Both the position numbers and the translations under genes were made by a program. A stretch of DNA of 64,000 bases from an uncultured Myxococcales bacterium (GTDB lineage Bacteria; Myxococcota_A; UBA9042; CAIXZC01), in NCBI GenBank assembly GCA_903895725.1, contig CAITUV010000007.1, positions 62,001-126,000 of the forward strand, written 5' to 3'. The notes under the pieces are model-generated. The model was given only the letters and a program-made list of their open reading frames with translations. It ran no database searches and had not been told where the DNA came from. The first letter of the stretch is position 1; the number at the start of each line of letters is the position of its first letter. Positions 41,402-49,880 of this stretch are shown here, one piece after another.

Positions 41402-44400
41402 TCCGCAGTGCACTCGTTCTTGTCATCCACGCAGGAGGTCTTGCCGACGGTGACGCACTGCCCGGCCTGGCACTGGGTGACCGTGCACTGGTCGCCGTCG
41501 TAGCAGGCGGTTCCATCGTCCACGGCCACGTGGAAGGGACCTTCGGAGGGGTTGCAGAAGTCCAATGTGCAGGGGTTCCAATCCGTGATGTTGACCACGT
41601 GCACGATGCCGACATCGGGGTAGCAGGTGTCGTCCGTGCAGGGGTTGCCGTCGTCCACGGAAAGCTCGATATGGATCTGGCCAACTCCCTCGGCGCAGAG
41701 GTCCTCGGTGCAGAGGTTGCCGTCGTCGGCCGCATCCGGTTTGCCCGGCACGCACTTCCCGTCGATGCAGCGGTCGAGCAGCGTGCAGACCTTGCCGTCT
41801 TCGCACGACCCGGGGGCAAGAGTCAGCGGAGCGTGCTGGATTCCCGAGGCCGGGTCGCAGTAGTCCTTGGTGCACGGATTGCCGTCATCCGGGTCGACCG
41901 GCTTGAACCCCTTGCATTTGCCGAACACGCACTGGTCGTCCGCGGTGCAGGGGTTCGAGTCGTCGCAGGAGGTCGGGGGGAGCGTCAGCGGGTCGTTCAC
42001 GCACCCGAGCGTAGGGTCGCACCAGTCCTTGGTGCACGGGTTCTTGTCGTTGCAGCCCAACGCTTTACCGGCCAGGCACTCGCCAGCCTTGCAGAAGTCG
42101 CCGTCGGTGCACGCATTCGAGTCGCTGCATGAGCCCGCGCCCAGGGTCAGGGGCTGGTACACGCAACCGGAGGCCGGGTCGCAGTAGTCCTTGGTGCAGG
42201 GGTTGCCGTCGGAGGCGCACGACTTTGGTTCTCCGACGCACGAGCCCATCTTGCAGACGTCTCCCACGGTGCAGGGGTCTTTGTCATCACAGATTCCCGC
42301 ACTGGGGGCATGGGTGCAGCCCACTTCCGGGTCGCAGTAGTCCTTGGTGCAGGGGTTGCCGTCGTTGCAGTCCGCAGCCGTGACCACCTTGCCCTTGACG
42401 CACAGGCCGTCCTGGCACTGGTCGTTGAGCGTGCAGGCATCGGAGTCGGAGCAGGGCGTTCCGTCGGGCAGCGGGACCGCCGTCAGCTTGCCGGAGTAGG
42501 CATCGCACAGCCACTTCTCGCACGGGGATGCGGGCGGGACCGAGACCGCCTGGCCGACGCAGACTCCCGAGCCGTTGCACTGGTCCGCCTTGGTGCACTT
42601 GTCTCCGTCGTCGCAGGCAGCGAAGTTGAACGGGTGGATCGGACCGGCCAGGGGATCGCACAGGTCGTCAGTGCACACCTGCCCGTCGTCGTAAGCCTCA
42701 GCCGCAATCGGCTTGCCGACGCAGAGCCCATCCAGGCACTTGTCGCTCTCGGTGCACTTGTCCTGGTCGTCGCAGCTCTTGCCCTGCTTCACTGAGGTCG
42801 GCTTGCATTGGCCGTCCGTCGGGTCGCAGGCCATGCTTGCACACTGCGGGTCCAGGTCGGGTGAGAGGGCAGGGCATTTCTTGGGCACTCCGCCCTTGCA
42901 GGTGCCAGCCACGCACTTCTCAATGCCGTTGCACGCATCCCCGTCGTCGCAGTCGGGGTCCTTCTCGCAACAGCCCCCATCCTGGGTACCGATGCAGACG
43001 CCGTCCTTGCACTTGTCGTTGTAGGTGCAGAAGTTGCCGTCGTCGCATGCCCCGCTGCCGTTGAGATGGCGGCATCCCCAGGCGGGCTCGCAGAAGTCGG
43101 CCGTACACGGATTGCCGTCGTCGCAGTCCACAGGGGTCCCGCCAACGCACTTGCCCGCCACGCAGGAGTTGTCCTGGCTGCACAGGCTGCCGTCCTCGCA
43201 CGTCTGGCCGTCCGACACCGGGCTGTCGATACACTTGCCCGTTGCCGGCATGCAGACCGATTCCATGCAGGGCTTGGAGGGTTTCTTGCAGCTGACCATG
43301 GGGCCTTTGACGCAGTGGCCATCCTGGCACGAGACCGTTCCGTTGCACTTGTCGGTATCGTCGTAGACGAGGCAGTCGGAATCTGTCATGCAGGCTGGGG
43401 CAGAGCCGGTGGCGAGGCAGAACCCGTCTTCCCCGCAAGTCTCCCCCTGCGAGAACGAGATGTCATCCTTGCAGGAGGCTCCGGTCTGGACCTCGTGCTT
43501 GCAGCCCGTCTCCGAGTCGTGGAGATCGATCGTGCACGGGTTTCCGTCGTCGCAATCCTTCTGTGCCACGACAATGCATTTTCCCCCCAAGCACTGGGCG
43601 AGCGCAACGCTGGCGTCGAGAAGCCCGCACTCGCTCCCGTCCGCAGCCTTGGTCGGCAGGCACTTGCCCGAGGCCGGCTCGCAGAGGCTGGGGATGCACT
43701 CCTTCCCGCTGTCCTGGCATTGGACGATGGAGTCCTTGTCGAAGGTGCACAGCCCGTCGATGCAGACCATCGTGCCGTTGCACAGGTCGTCGTCGTCGAA
43801 GTCAGCACAGTCGAAGTCGGACTTGCAGCTCCCGCACAGGTAGACCGACCCGGGCTTGCACGACCCTGCCACACAATGGTCGCCCGTCGTGCATGGGTCG
43901 CCGTCGTCGCACGGGGAATCGGAGAGGGCCTTGTGCTTGCAGCCTTCCTTCGGATCGCAGATGTCATTGGTGCAGGCGTCTGCGTCGTCGCAGGAGACGA
44001 TGGCACCGGGCTGGCAGACGCCCAGCTTGCAGGAATCCCCTTGCGTGCAGAGATCTCCGTCCTCACACGGGGCGGTGTTGAAGACATACAGGCATCCCTG
44101 TTCGGAAGAGCATTGGTCCTGAGTGCAGGGGTTTGCGTCGTCGCAGGAGACCGGGGCATGCTGGCAAGCCATGGCGCTGTTGCTCCAGCCGTCCTTGGTA
44201 CAAGCGTCGCCGTCCTCGCAGAACGCTGCCGGGTCGTCTTGCTTCAGCGGGTCGAGCCCGAGCTTGAGCTCGGCCGGATCATCGAACCCGTCCGAGTCCG
44301 TGTCCTTCTTGTTTGGATCCGTGCCGATGGTCTCCTCCTCATCGTCGGATAGGCCATCCTTGTCCGAGTCCAGTGGCTGGTCCGGACCTCCAGAGCCCAC

Positions 44401-44889
44401 GTCCTGCTTGCCGCCGTCGGGTTCGTCCGGGGAGGTTGCCTCATCATCTTCGGGCTGGAGAGCGCCGTCCTCATCTGACGAGGCGAGCTCCTCCTCGGTC
44501 GCGACATCGGGTTGCGCACCCTGCCCTGAATGGTCCTCCTCCGCGTCTCCGGCTGTCCCCCAGGCATCCAGGTCTTCTGTCCCCGGTTGGCCCAGGCCGA
44601 GCACGTCGGGCTCGACCTCGTCCCCGTTGGGAGCGTCGGGGTGCGGTCCGTTCTGCCCCCTGCCCGAGGGGTCGGAGCCCAGAGCCGAACCGGCTCCGTC
44701 CACATGACCTGCTCCTCCGGCCAGGGAGCCGTCCTCTCCCCAGGCATCGTCATCTGCGTCCCCCGAGGTCCCAACCCCCGAGCCGGCCGAGGATCCTCCG
44801 CACCCCGGCAAGGCTGCCGCAATGCCCGCGCAGCAGATGATCGTTGCAAGCACCGAGATTCTCCTGGTGATCGTCTTCATCGTCTTCAT
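41215..44889 (-). CDS. Cys-rich 'CDDGNPCT' lipoprotein, 3' end altered
   Basis: The 1224 residues start with lipobox LPGC (Cys30) and a long acidic Ser/Asp/Gly linker. A thrombospondin-3-like calcium motif (DKDGLSDDEE...GTDPNKKDTDSDG, about 170-210) and some twenty disulfide-rich repeats of the form CDDGNPCTKDYCDP..GC..PL follow. The last 55-60 residues (PPEVEACPPALLSP onward) are unrelated low-complexity sequence, read antisense through the end of paralogue 3, so the natural C-terminus appears lost. ATG 44889 has GAGGAGG 6 bases upstream. A consensus sigma54 promoter lies about 85 bases upstream, facing the divergent FHA/sigma54 activator gene at 45181. It is an outer-surface protein by lipobox; ligand unknown. 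Confidence 0.78.
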   Translation of the reverse strand: MKTMKTITRRISVLATIICCAGIAAALPGCGGSSAGSGVGTSGDADDDAWGEDGSLAGGAGHVDGAGSALGSDPSGRGQNGPHPDAPNGDEVEPDVLGLGQPGTEDLDAWGTAGDAEEDHSGQGAQPDVATEEELASSDEDGALQPEDDEATSPDEPDGGKQDVGSGGPDQPLDSDKDGLSDDEEETIGTDPNKKDTDSDGFDDPAELKLGLDPLKQDDPAAFCEDGDACTKDGWSNSAMACQHAPVSCDDANPCTQDQCSSEQGCLYVFNTAPCEDGDLCTQGDSCKLGVCQPGAIVSCDDADACTNDICDPKEGCKHKALSDSPCDDGDPCTTGDHCVAGSCKPGSVYLCGSCKSDFDCADFDDDDLCNGTMVCIDGLCTFDKDSIVQCQDSGKECIPSLCEPASGKCLPTKAADGSECGLLDASVALAQCLGGKCIVVAQKDCDDGNPCTIDLHDSETGCKHEVQTGASCKDDISFSQGETCGEDGFCLATGSAPACMTDSDCLVYDDTDKCNGTVSCQDGHCVKGPMVSCKKPSKPCMESVCMPATGKCIDSPVSDGQTCEDGSLCSQDNSCVAGKCVGGTPVDCDDGNPCTADFCEPAWGCRHLNGSGACDDGNFCTYNDKCKDGVCIGTQDGGCCEKDPDCDDGDACNGIEKCVAGTCKGGVPKKCPALSPDLDPQCASMACDPTDGQCKPTSVKQGKSCDDQDKCTESDKCLDGLCVGKPIAAEAYDDGQVCTDDLCDPLAGPIHPFNFAACDDGDKCTKADQCNGSGVCVGQAVSVPPASPCEKWLCDAYSGKLTAVPLPDGTPCSDSDACTLNDQCQDGLCVKGKVVTAADCNDGNPCTKDYCDPEVGCTHAPSAGICDDKDPCTVGDVCKMGSCVGEPKSCASDGNPCTKDYCDPASGCVYQPLTLGAGSCSDSNACTDGDFCKAGECLAGKALGCNDKNPCTKDWCDPTLGCVNDPLTLPPTSCDDSNPCTADDQCVFGKCKGFKPVDPDDGNPCTKDYCDPASGIQHAPLTLAPGSCEDGKVCTLLDRCIDGKCVPGKPDAADDGNLCTEDLCAEGVGQIHIELSVDDGNPCTDDTCYPDVGIVHVVNITDWNPCTLDFCNPSEGPFHVAVDDGTACYDGDQCTVTQCQAGQCVTVGKTSCVDDKNECTADYCDPATPPEVEACPPALLSPITTLSSITLVDLSLATTPIAVFESTAESSTSTAAPVPATTP
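41380..41392. other. Apparent junction truncating two convergent genes
   Basis: Left of here the plus strand encodes beta-helix coils; right of here the minus strand encodes a standard 'DYCDPA' Cys-rich repeat. The bases GGCCGGGTCGCAGTAGTCC (41386 on) recur in the same form at 41850. Each gene loses its frame homology on entering the other. Confidence 0.6.
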
Positions 44890-44972
44890 GACCGCCTCCT
44901 CTGAGTTGGCAAGCTGTGTGGTTCGGTTCGATTCCATTCAGGCACCCCTTCGAACTCGTCACCCGGTCCTGG

Positions 44973-44989
44973 AGCAACCTCCGTGCCAG
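44973..44989 (-). promoter_or_regulatory. Sigma54 (-24/-12) promoter
   Basis: The minus strand reads CTGGCACGGAGGTTGCT, which fits the sigma54 consensus YTGGCACG-N4-TTGCW at every position, with GG and GC exactly 10 bases apart. Transcription would start near 44963, giving a leader of about 75 bases to the ATG at 44889. Sigma54 promoters need an activator; one is encoded divergently 190 bases away. Confidence 0.8.
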
Positions 44990-45021
44990 AAGCAAGGCCG
45001 TGGATGAAAATGCTTTGTTTT

Positions 45022-45096
45022 CAACATGTTGTGCTCGCGGCCGGTTTGTCAGACGCGTTACGGCGGGGCGTTACACCCGGTGCCTGGAGCGTAACG
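45022..45096. promoter_or_regulatory. Candidate enhancer/operator sites
   Basis: A perfect 10-base palindrome CAACATGTTG (45022-45031) and three CGTTAC elements: direct copies at 45056-45061 and 45069-45074 and an inverted copy GTAACG at 45091-45096. They lie about 35-110 bases upstream of the sigma54 promoter and before the activator gene. Confidence 0.4.
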
Positions 45097-45180
45097 GTCA
45101 CGTCGCTGATACGCGGGTTTGATTCTCGAAAGGACCGGTGATACGGTGACGGTTGTTTGGGCCTCAGACCGGAGATTTCC

Positions 45181-46623
45181 ATGGACACGAGAGACAGGCT
45201 CAGCCAGACCGACACGGCAGAAGCATTCCTCGGGGAGCCGGAGCAGCCGTTGTGTCTCCTGGTCCTCTTCTGTCCTTGCAGCGCGTGCATCAGCGCTCAA
45301 ATCCCGCTGGTTCCGGGCGAGCTGATGGCGGGGCGAAGCGAGGGACGAGCGGACATCGTCCACGCCCCCGGGCAGCTGCTTCTGCCCGACGGTCGGGTCT
45401 CCCGCACTCATGCCCGCTTCAGCCGGGTCGGGGCAACATTGGCCGTGCAGGATCTGGGGAGCAAGAACGGGACCTATGTCAACGGGGCAAGGGTCCAGAC
45501 CACGGTCCTTTCGTTTCAGGATGTGGTGAGGATGGGGGACACGCTGCTGCTGTGCTGCCGGCCCGGGCCGCCCCCGGGAGGGAAGGAGGCCAGTATCGGC
45601 GGGATCCTGGGCGTCTCTGCCGCCATCCGGGAGGTACGGCGGTCGATCGAGCATCTCGGGCCGACCGACCTGTCCGTGCTCATCACCGGAGAATCGGGGA
45701 CGGGGAAGGAGTTGGTGGCAAGGGCGCTGCACGAGGCAAGCGGCAGGACGGGGCCCTTCGTGGCGGTGAACAGTTCCGCCATCCCGAAGGACCTTGCGGA
45801 GAGTGAGCTGTTCGGGGTCAGGAAGGGGGCATTCTCGGGGGCGGACAGGGATCGGATAGGCTTCATCAAACAGGCAGACAAGGGCACGCTCTTCCTCGAT
45901 GAGCTGGGTGAGATGCCGCTGCAGCTCCAGGCCAAGCTTCTGCGAGCGGTGGAGCAGCAAGAGATCACGCCGTTGGGGACCACGGCGCCCGAGCGGATCG
46001 ACGTCCGCTTTCTGGCGGCCACCAACCGGGACGTGGCCGGAGCGGCGGAGCGGGGGGAGTTCCGGCTCGACCTGCTCCACCGCCTGAGCCAGTCCACGCT
46101 CTGCGTCCCCCCGCTGACACAGAGAAAGCAGGACATCCTTCATCTCTGGGATGCATTCCTGGGGGCAGGGGCGGGCGGCGACAGGGGCCACGATGCCAAC
46201 GCCGCCGAGGCGTTGCTGGTGCACCGCTGGCCCGGAAACGTTCGGGAGCTGCGTAACGTGGCAGCGGAGTACAAGGCCCATCTGCCGTCCGCATCATCAC
46301 CCCGGTGTTTGCCATTCAGGATCATGGACGGGCTCATGCGGGCGCGGGTCGGGGAGGCTTCGCCGACCGGCCCCGGGGGCAACGCCGTGGCCGCGGGTTC
46401 CGCTCGCTCTCCTGTCGGGATACCGGCAGCCGTTTCCGATGCACGGATCGAGAAGCGTCTCCAGCGCCCGAGTCGGGACGCGCTCTTGGACTCCTTGCGC
46501 AGGCACCACGGGAACCTGGCCGCTGTGGCTGCGGAGTTCGGCCGTCAGCGTCCCCAGGCGTATCGATGGCTCGCGCACTACGGCATAGATCCAGGACCCT
46601 ACAGAAAAGAAGATGCTCCGTGA
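45181..46623 (+). CDS. FHA-domain sigma54-dependent transcriptional activator
   Basis: The 480 residues comprise an FHA domain (about 45-125; GR...RVSRTHARF and DLGSKNGTYVNG), an AAA+ domain (about 140-375) and a C-terminal Fis-type helix-turn-helix (about 425-475; HHGNLAAVAAEF). The AAA+ part has Walker A GESGTGKE (170-177), Walker B GTLFLDE (235-241), sensor LAATNRD and arginine-finger region FRLDLLHRLS. The sigma54-contact loop is GAFSGA (216-221) instead of GAFTGA. FHA domains bind phosphothreonine, so its activity probably depends on a Ser/Thr kinase rather than a response-regulator receiver. ATG 45181 follows GGAG. It is divergent from the lipoprotein with the sigma54 promoter. Confidence 0.92.
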   Translation: MDTRDRLSQTDTAEAFLGEPEQPLCLLVLFCPCSACISAQIPLVPGELMAGRSEGRADIVHAPGQLLLPDGRVSRTHARFSRVGATLAVQDLGSKNGTYVNGARVQTTVLSFQDVVRMGDTLLLCCRPGPPPGGKEASIGGILGVSAAIREVRRSIEHLGPTDLSVLITGESGTGKELVARALHEASGRTGPFVAVNSSAIPKDLAESELFGVRKGAFSGADRDRIGFIKQADKGTLFLDELGEMPLQLQAKLLRAVEQQEITPLGTTAPERIDVRFLAATNRDVAGAAERGEFRLDLLHRLSQSTLCVPPLTQRKQDILHLWDAFLGAGAGGDRGHDANAAEALLVHRWPGNVRELRNVAAEYKAHLPSASSPRCLPFRIMDGLMRARVGEASPTGPGGNAVAAGSARSPVGIPAAVSDARIEKRLQRPSRDALLDSLRRHHGNLAAVAAEFGRQRPQAYRWLAHYGIDPGPYRKEDAP

Positions 46624-46916
46624 CGGGCCAGTTCCTTTTTTGGGGCGACCGAGCGAGTTCTCCGGCGTGGAAGAGCAACCGAGTCGGCACGAAGTGACCT
46701 TCGGCGCTGCGAGAGTCACCGATGGAGTCCCACGCTCGAAGTCAACAAGCGACGGCAGTTGAACCTACCGTACTTCCCGTGCATTGACCCGCCGACCGAG
46801 CAGCAGGCCACGGCCTTCGCTACGGGCTGGCGTCTGCCTCACTCAGTGCGTCGCTTCGGGCCGGCATGGCCGGGGAAACACAGGTCGCCAGCAGCACCGT
46901 CAACGCCCCGCTTCAT

Positions 46917-47315
46917 CTACCCCCGGTCGATCCACTCCTCTCCGTCGGTGGACATGGGAAACATGACGAAACGGACGAGGAAGAGCGCCAGGGTCACGAT
47001 GATCCCGAAGCCAAAGGAGCGGGCGGGCATGGCATCCCGGTAGCCGTCCACCGCCTTGAGAAAATCGCTGCACGGCACGTTGGCCTGCAACACCGGAGAT
47101 TCGGCCAGGGTCTTGCCCGCATCGAGTTCCATCGTCTCGGTGAGCCGTCCCTCCGCACCATCGGAAGGGGGAAGCGTCCTGTTACAGTCGGACCGGGCCT
47201 CCCGGTATCCCTCGATGAAGCGCCCACGCATCAGCCACAGCGCAGCATAGCTTGCCGGAATCACGGCTCCGCCCACCAGCAGGCAGGCGAGCGCCCAGAT
47301 CAGCTTGCGTACCAT
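46917..47315 (-). CDS. Small membrane protein, function unknown
   Basis: The 132 residues have two predicted membrane spans, at about 4-27 (LIWALACLLVGGAVIPASYAA...) and 100-120 (FGFGIIVTLALFLVRFVMF). The loop between them has two cysteines and Asp/Glu-rich stretches and is probably periplasmic. ATG 47315 is chosen because GGGAGG lies 5 bases upstream; an upstream start at 47378 would add 21 residues that do not look like a signal. I do not recognise the family. The 293 bases before its stop (46624-46916) show no convincing gene; they contain a T6 run (46635-46640) just after the activator gene but no clear hairpin. Confidence 0.55.
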   Translation of the reverse strand: MVRKLIWALACLLVGGAVIPASYAALWLMRGRFIEGYREARSDCNRTLPPSDGAEGRLTETMELDAGKTLAESPVLQANVPCSDFLKAVDGYRDAMPARSFGFGIIVTLALFLVRFVMFPMSTDGEEWIDRG

Positions 47316-47461
47316 CTCCGCCCTCCCCCCCAAGAGCACCTCCGCAGACGAGTCTCTCCAGGCAACCGCGTTTGTCAACGGTGAGGTGTTGGAGAAAGAA
47401 GCAGCAACTGAACAGAAAGGGGGAGGGGCAGAGGGGACTTCTTCGACAGGAACCTCCGGGC

Positions 47462-49663
47462 TCAGTCGAGGAAGTCGTGCTCGCAGACGAAGGGACGGGT
47501 GTTCAGGCAGGGATCATCCAACCAGGTCGCGGGCTGGACGAAGGCCATGACGCAGTCGCCCTGGCCTCCGGGGCCGTTGTCCGGCTGTCCCGCCGCCCAG
47601 GCGGTGAAGATGGGAACAGCGGATTTGCCCGGCCCCACGGTCCACAGGAACACGCCCTCGGTGGACAGGTCGTTGAGCCCGAGCCACAGCTGCGCCACCG
47701 AGCCACCGGCAAGCTGCATGACCGCGGTGTTCTCGGCCGAGGTCGAAATCGATACCAGGTGGGAGCCCATCTGCTCGCAGGCAGCCTTGGCGGACGCCCA
47801 ATCCGTGTTCTGATTGAAGAGCATATAGCAGTGACCGCCGTTCATGACGAACTTGTCCCCGGCCGCACACTCCTTCTTGCAGGTCGGTCCGCACCAGTCG
47901 CCGGCGTCGACGTTTCCATCGTCGCACTCTTCTCCCTTCTGGAGCTTCCCGTCGCCGCACGAGGCGGCCGTGCACGAGTTGGAGCAGGCGTCCAAGTCGT
48001 CGCCGTTTCCGTCATCGCACTGCTCGCCGGCCTGGACCAGGCCGTCACCGCAATTGGGCAGCTTGCACGCATTGGTGCAGGCGTCGGTGTTCACCTGGTT
48101 GGCGTCGTCGCACTGCTCGACATCGAGCCGGACGACGCCGTCGCCGCACTTGGCCAGCTTGCAGGAGTTAAGGCAGGCATCGTTGTTGTCCTTGTTTCCG
48201 TCGTCGCACTCGTCGACGCCGGCCTGGACGATCCCGTCGCCGCAGGCAGCGACCTGGCACGAGGTCAGACAGGCATCGGTGTTGCTGAGGTTTCCGTCGT
48301 CACACGCCTCGACTCCGGCCTGGACCACGCCGTCACCACAGGCGGCAGCGACGCAGCCGGAGAGGCAGGCGTCGGAGTCATCCGGGTTTCCGTCGTCGCA
48401 CTCCTCGACGCCGGCGAGGACCACGCCGTCACCGCAGGTGGCGAGTGTGCAGGCGTTCGTGCACAGATCGGTTGCCACCAGGTTGGCATCGTCGCACTCC
48501 TCGACCCCGGCCTGGACGAACCCGTCACCGCACGAGGCGTTGAGGCAGGTTCCAAGGCAGGCGTCGGTGTTGACCGTGTTGGCGTCGTCGCACTCCTCAC
48601 CGGCCTGGATGAAGCCGTCGCCGCAGGTGGGCAGGGCGCACGCTGCGGTGCAGCCGTCGGTATCGTCCAGGTTGGCGTCGTCGCAGGCCTCGATTCCTGC
48701 CTGGACGAAGCCGTCGCCGCAGGTGGCCGCAACGCAGGTGGCCAGGCAGGCGTCGGTATCATCGGCGTTTCCGTCGTCGCAGGCCTCGACTTCCGCCAGG
48801 AGGAACCCGTCACCGCAAACGGCAGGCTTGCAGCTTCCCGGGCAATCGTCGGTATCGTCCAGATTCCCGTCGTCGCACAGCTCTTCCCCCTGGAGGATGC
48901 CGTCTCCGCAGGCAGGGAGCTTGCAGGAGTTGGTGCACGCGTCCTCGTTGACTGCGTTGGTGTCGTCGCACTCTTCGACTCCGGCCTGGACCGATCCGTC
49001 CCCGCACATGGCCAGCTTGCACGAGCCAAGACACGCGTCGGTGTCGTCCTGGTTGGCATCGTCGCATTCCTCGTAGCCGGGCCAGACTACGCCGTCTCCA
49101 CAGAGGGGGGCAGTGCAATTGCTGAGGCAGTCGTCCTCGTTGACCGCATTGCCGTCATCGCAGGCCTCGACTCCGGCCTGGACGACCCCGTCCCCGCAGA
49201 CGGCAGGCAGGCACTCTGCCGTACAGCCGTCCGTGGGCTCGACGTTTCCATCATCGCATTCCTCGACCCCGTCATAGAGGAATCCGTCGCCGCAAACCGC
49301 CTTCTTGCAGCTGGACGGGCAGGCATCTCGGTCTTCCCAGTTGGCGTCGTCGCATTCCTCCTCGGCCTGGAGGATTCCGTCGCCGCAGCGGGGGAGACGA
49401 CACTCGTTGGAGCAGCCGTCCCAGTTGAGGTCGTTTCCGTCGTCGCACTCCTCTCCCTCGTGCAGGATTCCGTCTCCGCATTTGGGGAGCGTGCAGGTCG
49501 TGAGGCACGAGTCCGTGTCGATGTCGTTTCCGTCATCGCACTGTTCGAGCCCCTCGACCGTTCCGTTTCCGCACTTCCCGGCGGTGTCGGCGCTGCAGCC
49601 GGCTACGAATAGCAGGCTCAGTGCCGCTCCAATCGACAATACGCGCATACATCCCGGGTTCAT
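47462..49663 (-). CDS. DUF4215-repeat lipoprotein with C-type lectin tip
   Basis: The 733 residues start with lipobox VAGC (Cys23). Eighteen tandem repeats of about 31 residues (CGDG..Q.G.EECDD.N...DAC...C) fill residues about 30-590; this is the DUF4215 or Myxococcus Cys-rich repeat. Residues about 598-733 form a C-type lectin-like domain, with the characteristic GGHCYML, WASAKAAC, LVSI, LWLGLND, GQPDN and FVCE elements. The QPD motif is the type linked to galactose specificity in animal C-type lectins, and WLDD replaces the usual WND. A sugar-binding cell-surface stalk-and-tip protein is a reasonable inference. ATG 49663 has GGAGG upstream and a consensus promoter. It is divergent from the beta-helix gene at 49881. 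Confidence 0.88.
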   Translation of the reverse strand: MNPGCMRVLSIGAALSLLFVAGCSADTAGKCGNGTVEGLEQCDDGNDIDTDSCLTTCTLPKCGDGILHEGEECDDGNDLNWDGCSNECRLPRCGDGILQAEEECDDANWEDRDACPSSCKKAVCGDGFLYDGVEECDDGNVEPTDGCTAECLPAVCGDGVVQAGVEACDDGNAVNEDDCLSNCTAPLCGDGVVWPGYEECDDANQDDTDACLGSCKLAMCGDGSVQAGVEECDDTNAVNEDACTNSCKLPACGDGILQGEELCDDGNLDDTDDCPGSCKPAVCGDGFLLAEVEACDDGNADDTDACLATCVAATCGDGFVQAGIEACDDANLDDTDGCTAACALPTCGDGFIQAGEECDDANTVNTDACLGTCLNASCGDGFVQAGVEECDDANLVATDLCTNACTLATCGDGVVLAGVEECDDGNPDDSDACLSGCVAAACGDGVVQAGVEACDDGNLSNTDACLTSCQVAACGDGIVQAGVDECDDGNKDNNDACLNSCKLAKCGDGVVRLDVEQCDDANQVNTDACTNACKLPNCGDGLVQAGEQCDDGNGDDLDACSNSCTAASCGDGKLQKGEECDDGNVDAGDWCGPTCKKECAAGDKFVMNGGHCYMLFNQNTDWASAKAACEQMGSHLVSISTSAENTAVMQLAGGSVAQLWLGLNDLSTEGVFLWTVGPGKSAVPIFTAWAAGQPDNGPGGQGDCVMAFVQPATWLDDPCLNTRPFVCEHDFLD

Positions 49664-49731
49664 GGGCCTACCTCCAAGTCCGTCGTGTGTTGGAAAAGAA
49701 CGTCCGACCGGACGTCCGCAAGCGACGACTC

Positions 49732-49760
49732 ACGATAGACACTTCCCTGGGGGATGTCAA
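49732..49760 (-). promoter_or_regulatory. Promoter of the lectin-tip lipoprotein gene
   Basis: On the minus strand TTGACA (49755-49760), 17 bases, TATCGT (49732-49737): a perfect -35 with a 4/6 -10. Confidence 0.6.
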
Positions 49761-49786
49761 ATCCGACGGATGAGCACCCTGGTTTG

Positions 49787-49815
49787 TTGCTCCGGTCGAT
49801 GGGGGGCGATATAGT
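49787..49815 (+). promoter_or_regulatory. Promoter of the 49881 beta-helix gene
   Basis: TTGCTC (49787-49792), 17 bases, TATAGT (49810-49815). It is similar in form to the promoter of the paralogue at 12612-12640. Confidence 0.55.
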
Positions 49816-49880
49816 CGAGCACAAGCAGCCATCAACCAATGACCCGGCGTCGGACACGTTGCCGGGGGAGGAAGGCGGAC

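Noticed and set aside
44920..44940. GGTTCGATTCC resembles a tRNA T-loop
   Set aside because: The flanking bases do not pair as a T-stem and no other tRNA arms are present; it lies in the leader of the lipoprotein gene.
46635..46640. T6 run after the activator gene as an intrinsic terminator
   Set aside because: No stable hairpin immediately precedes it.
46866..47384. 172-codon plus-strand frame over the small membrane protein
   Set aside because: The minus frame has two clear membrane spans and a good ribosome-binding site; this frame has neither.
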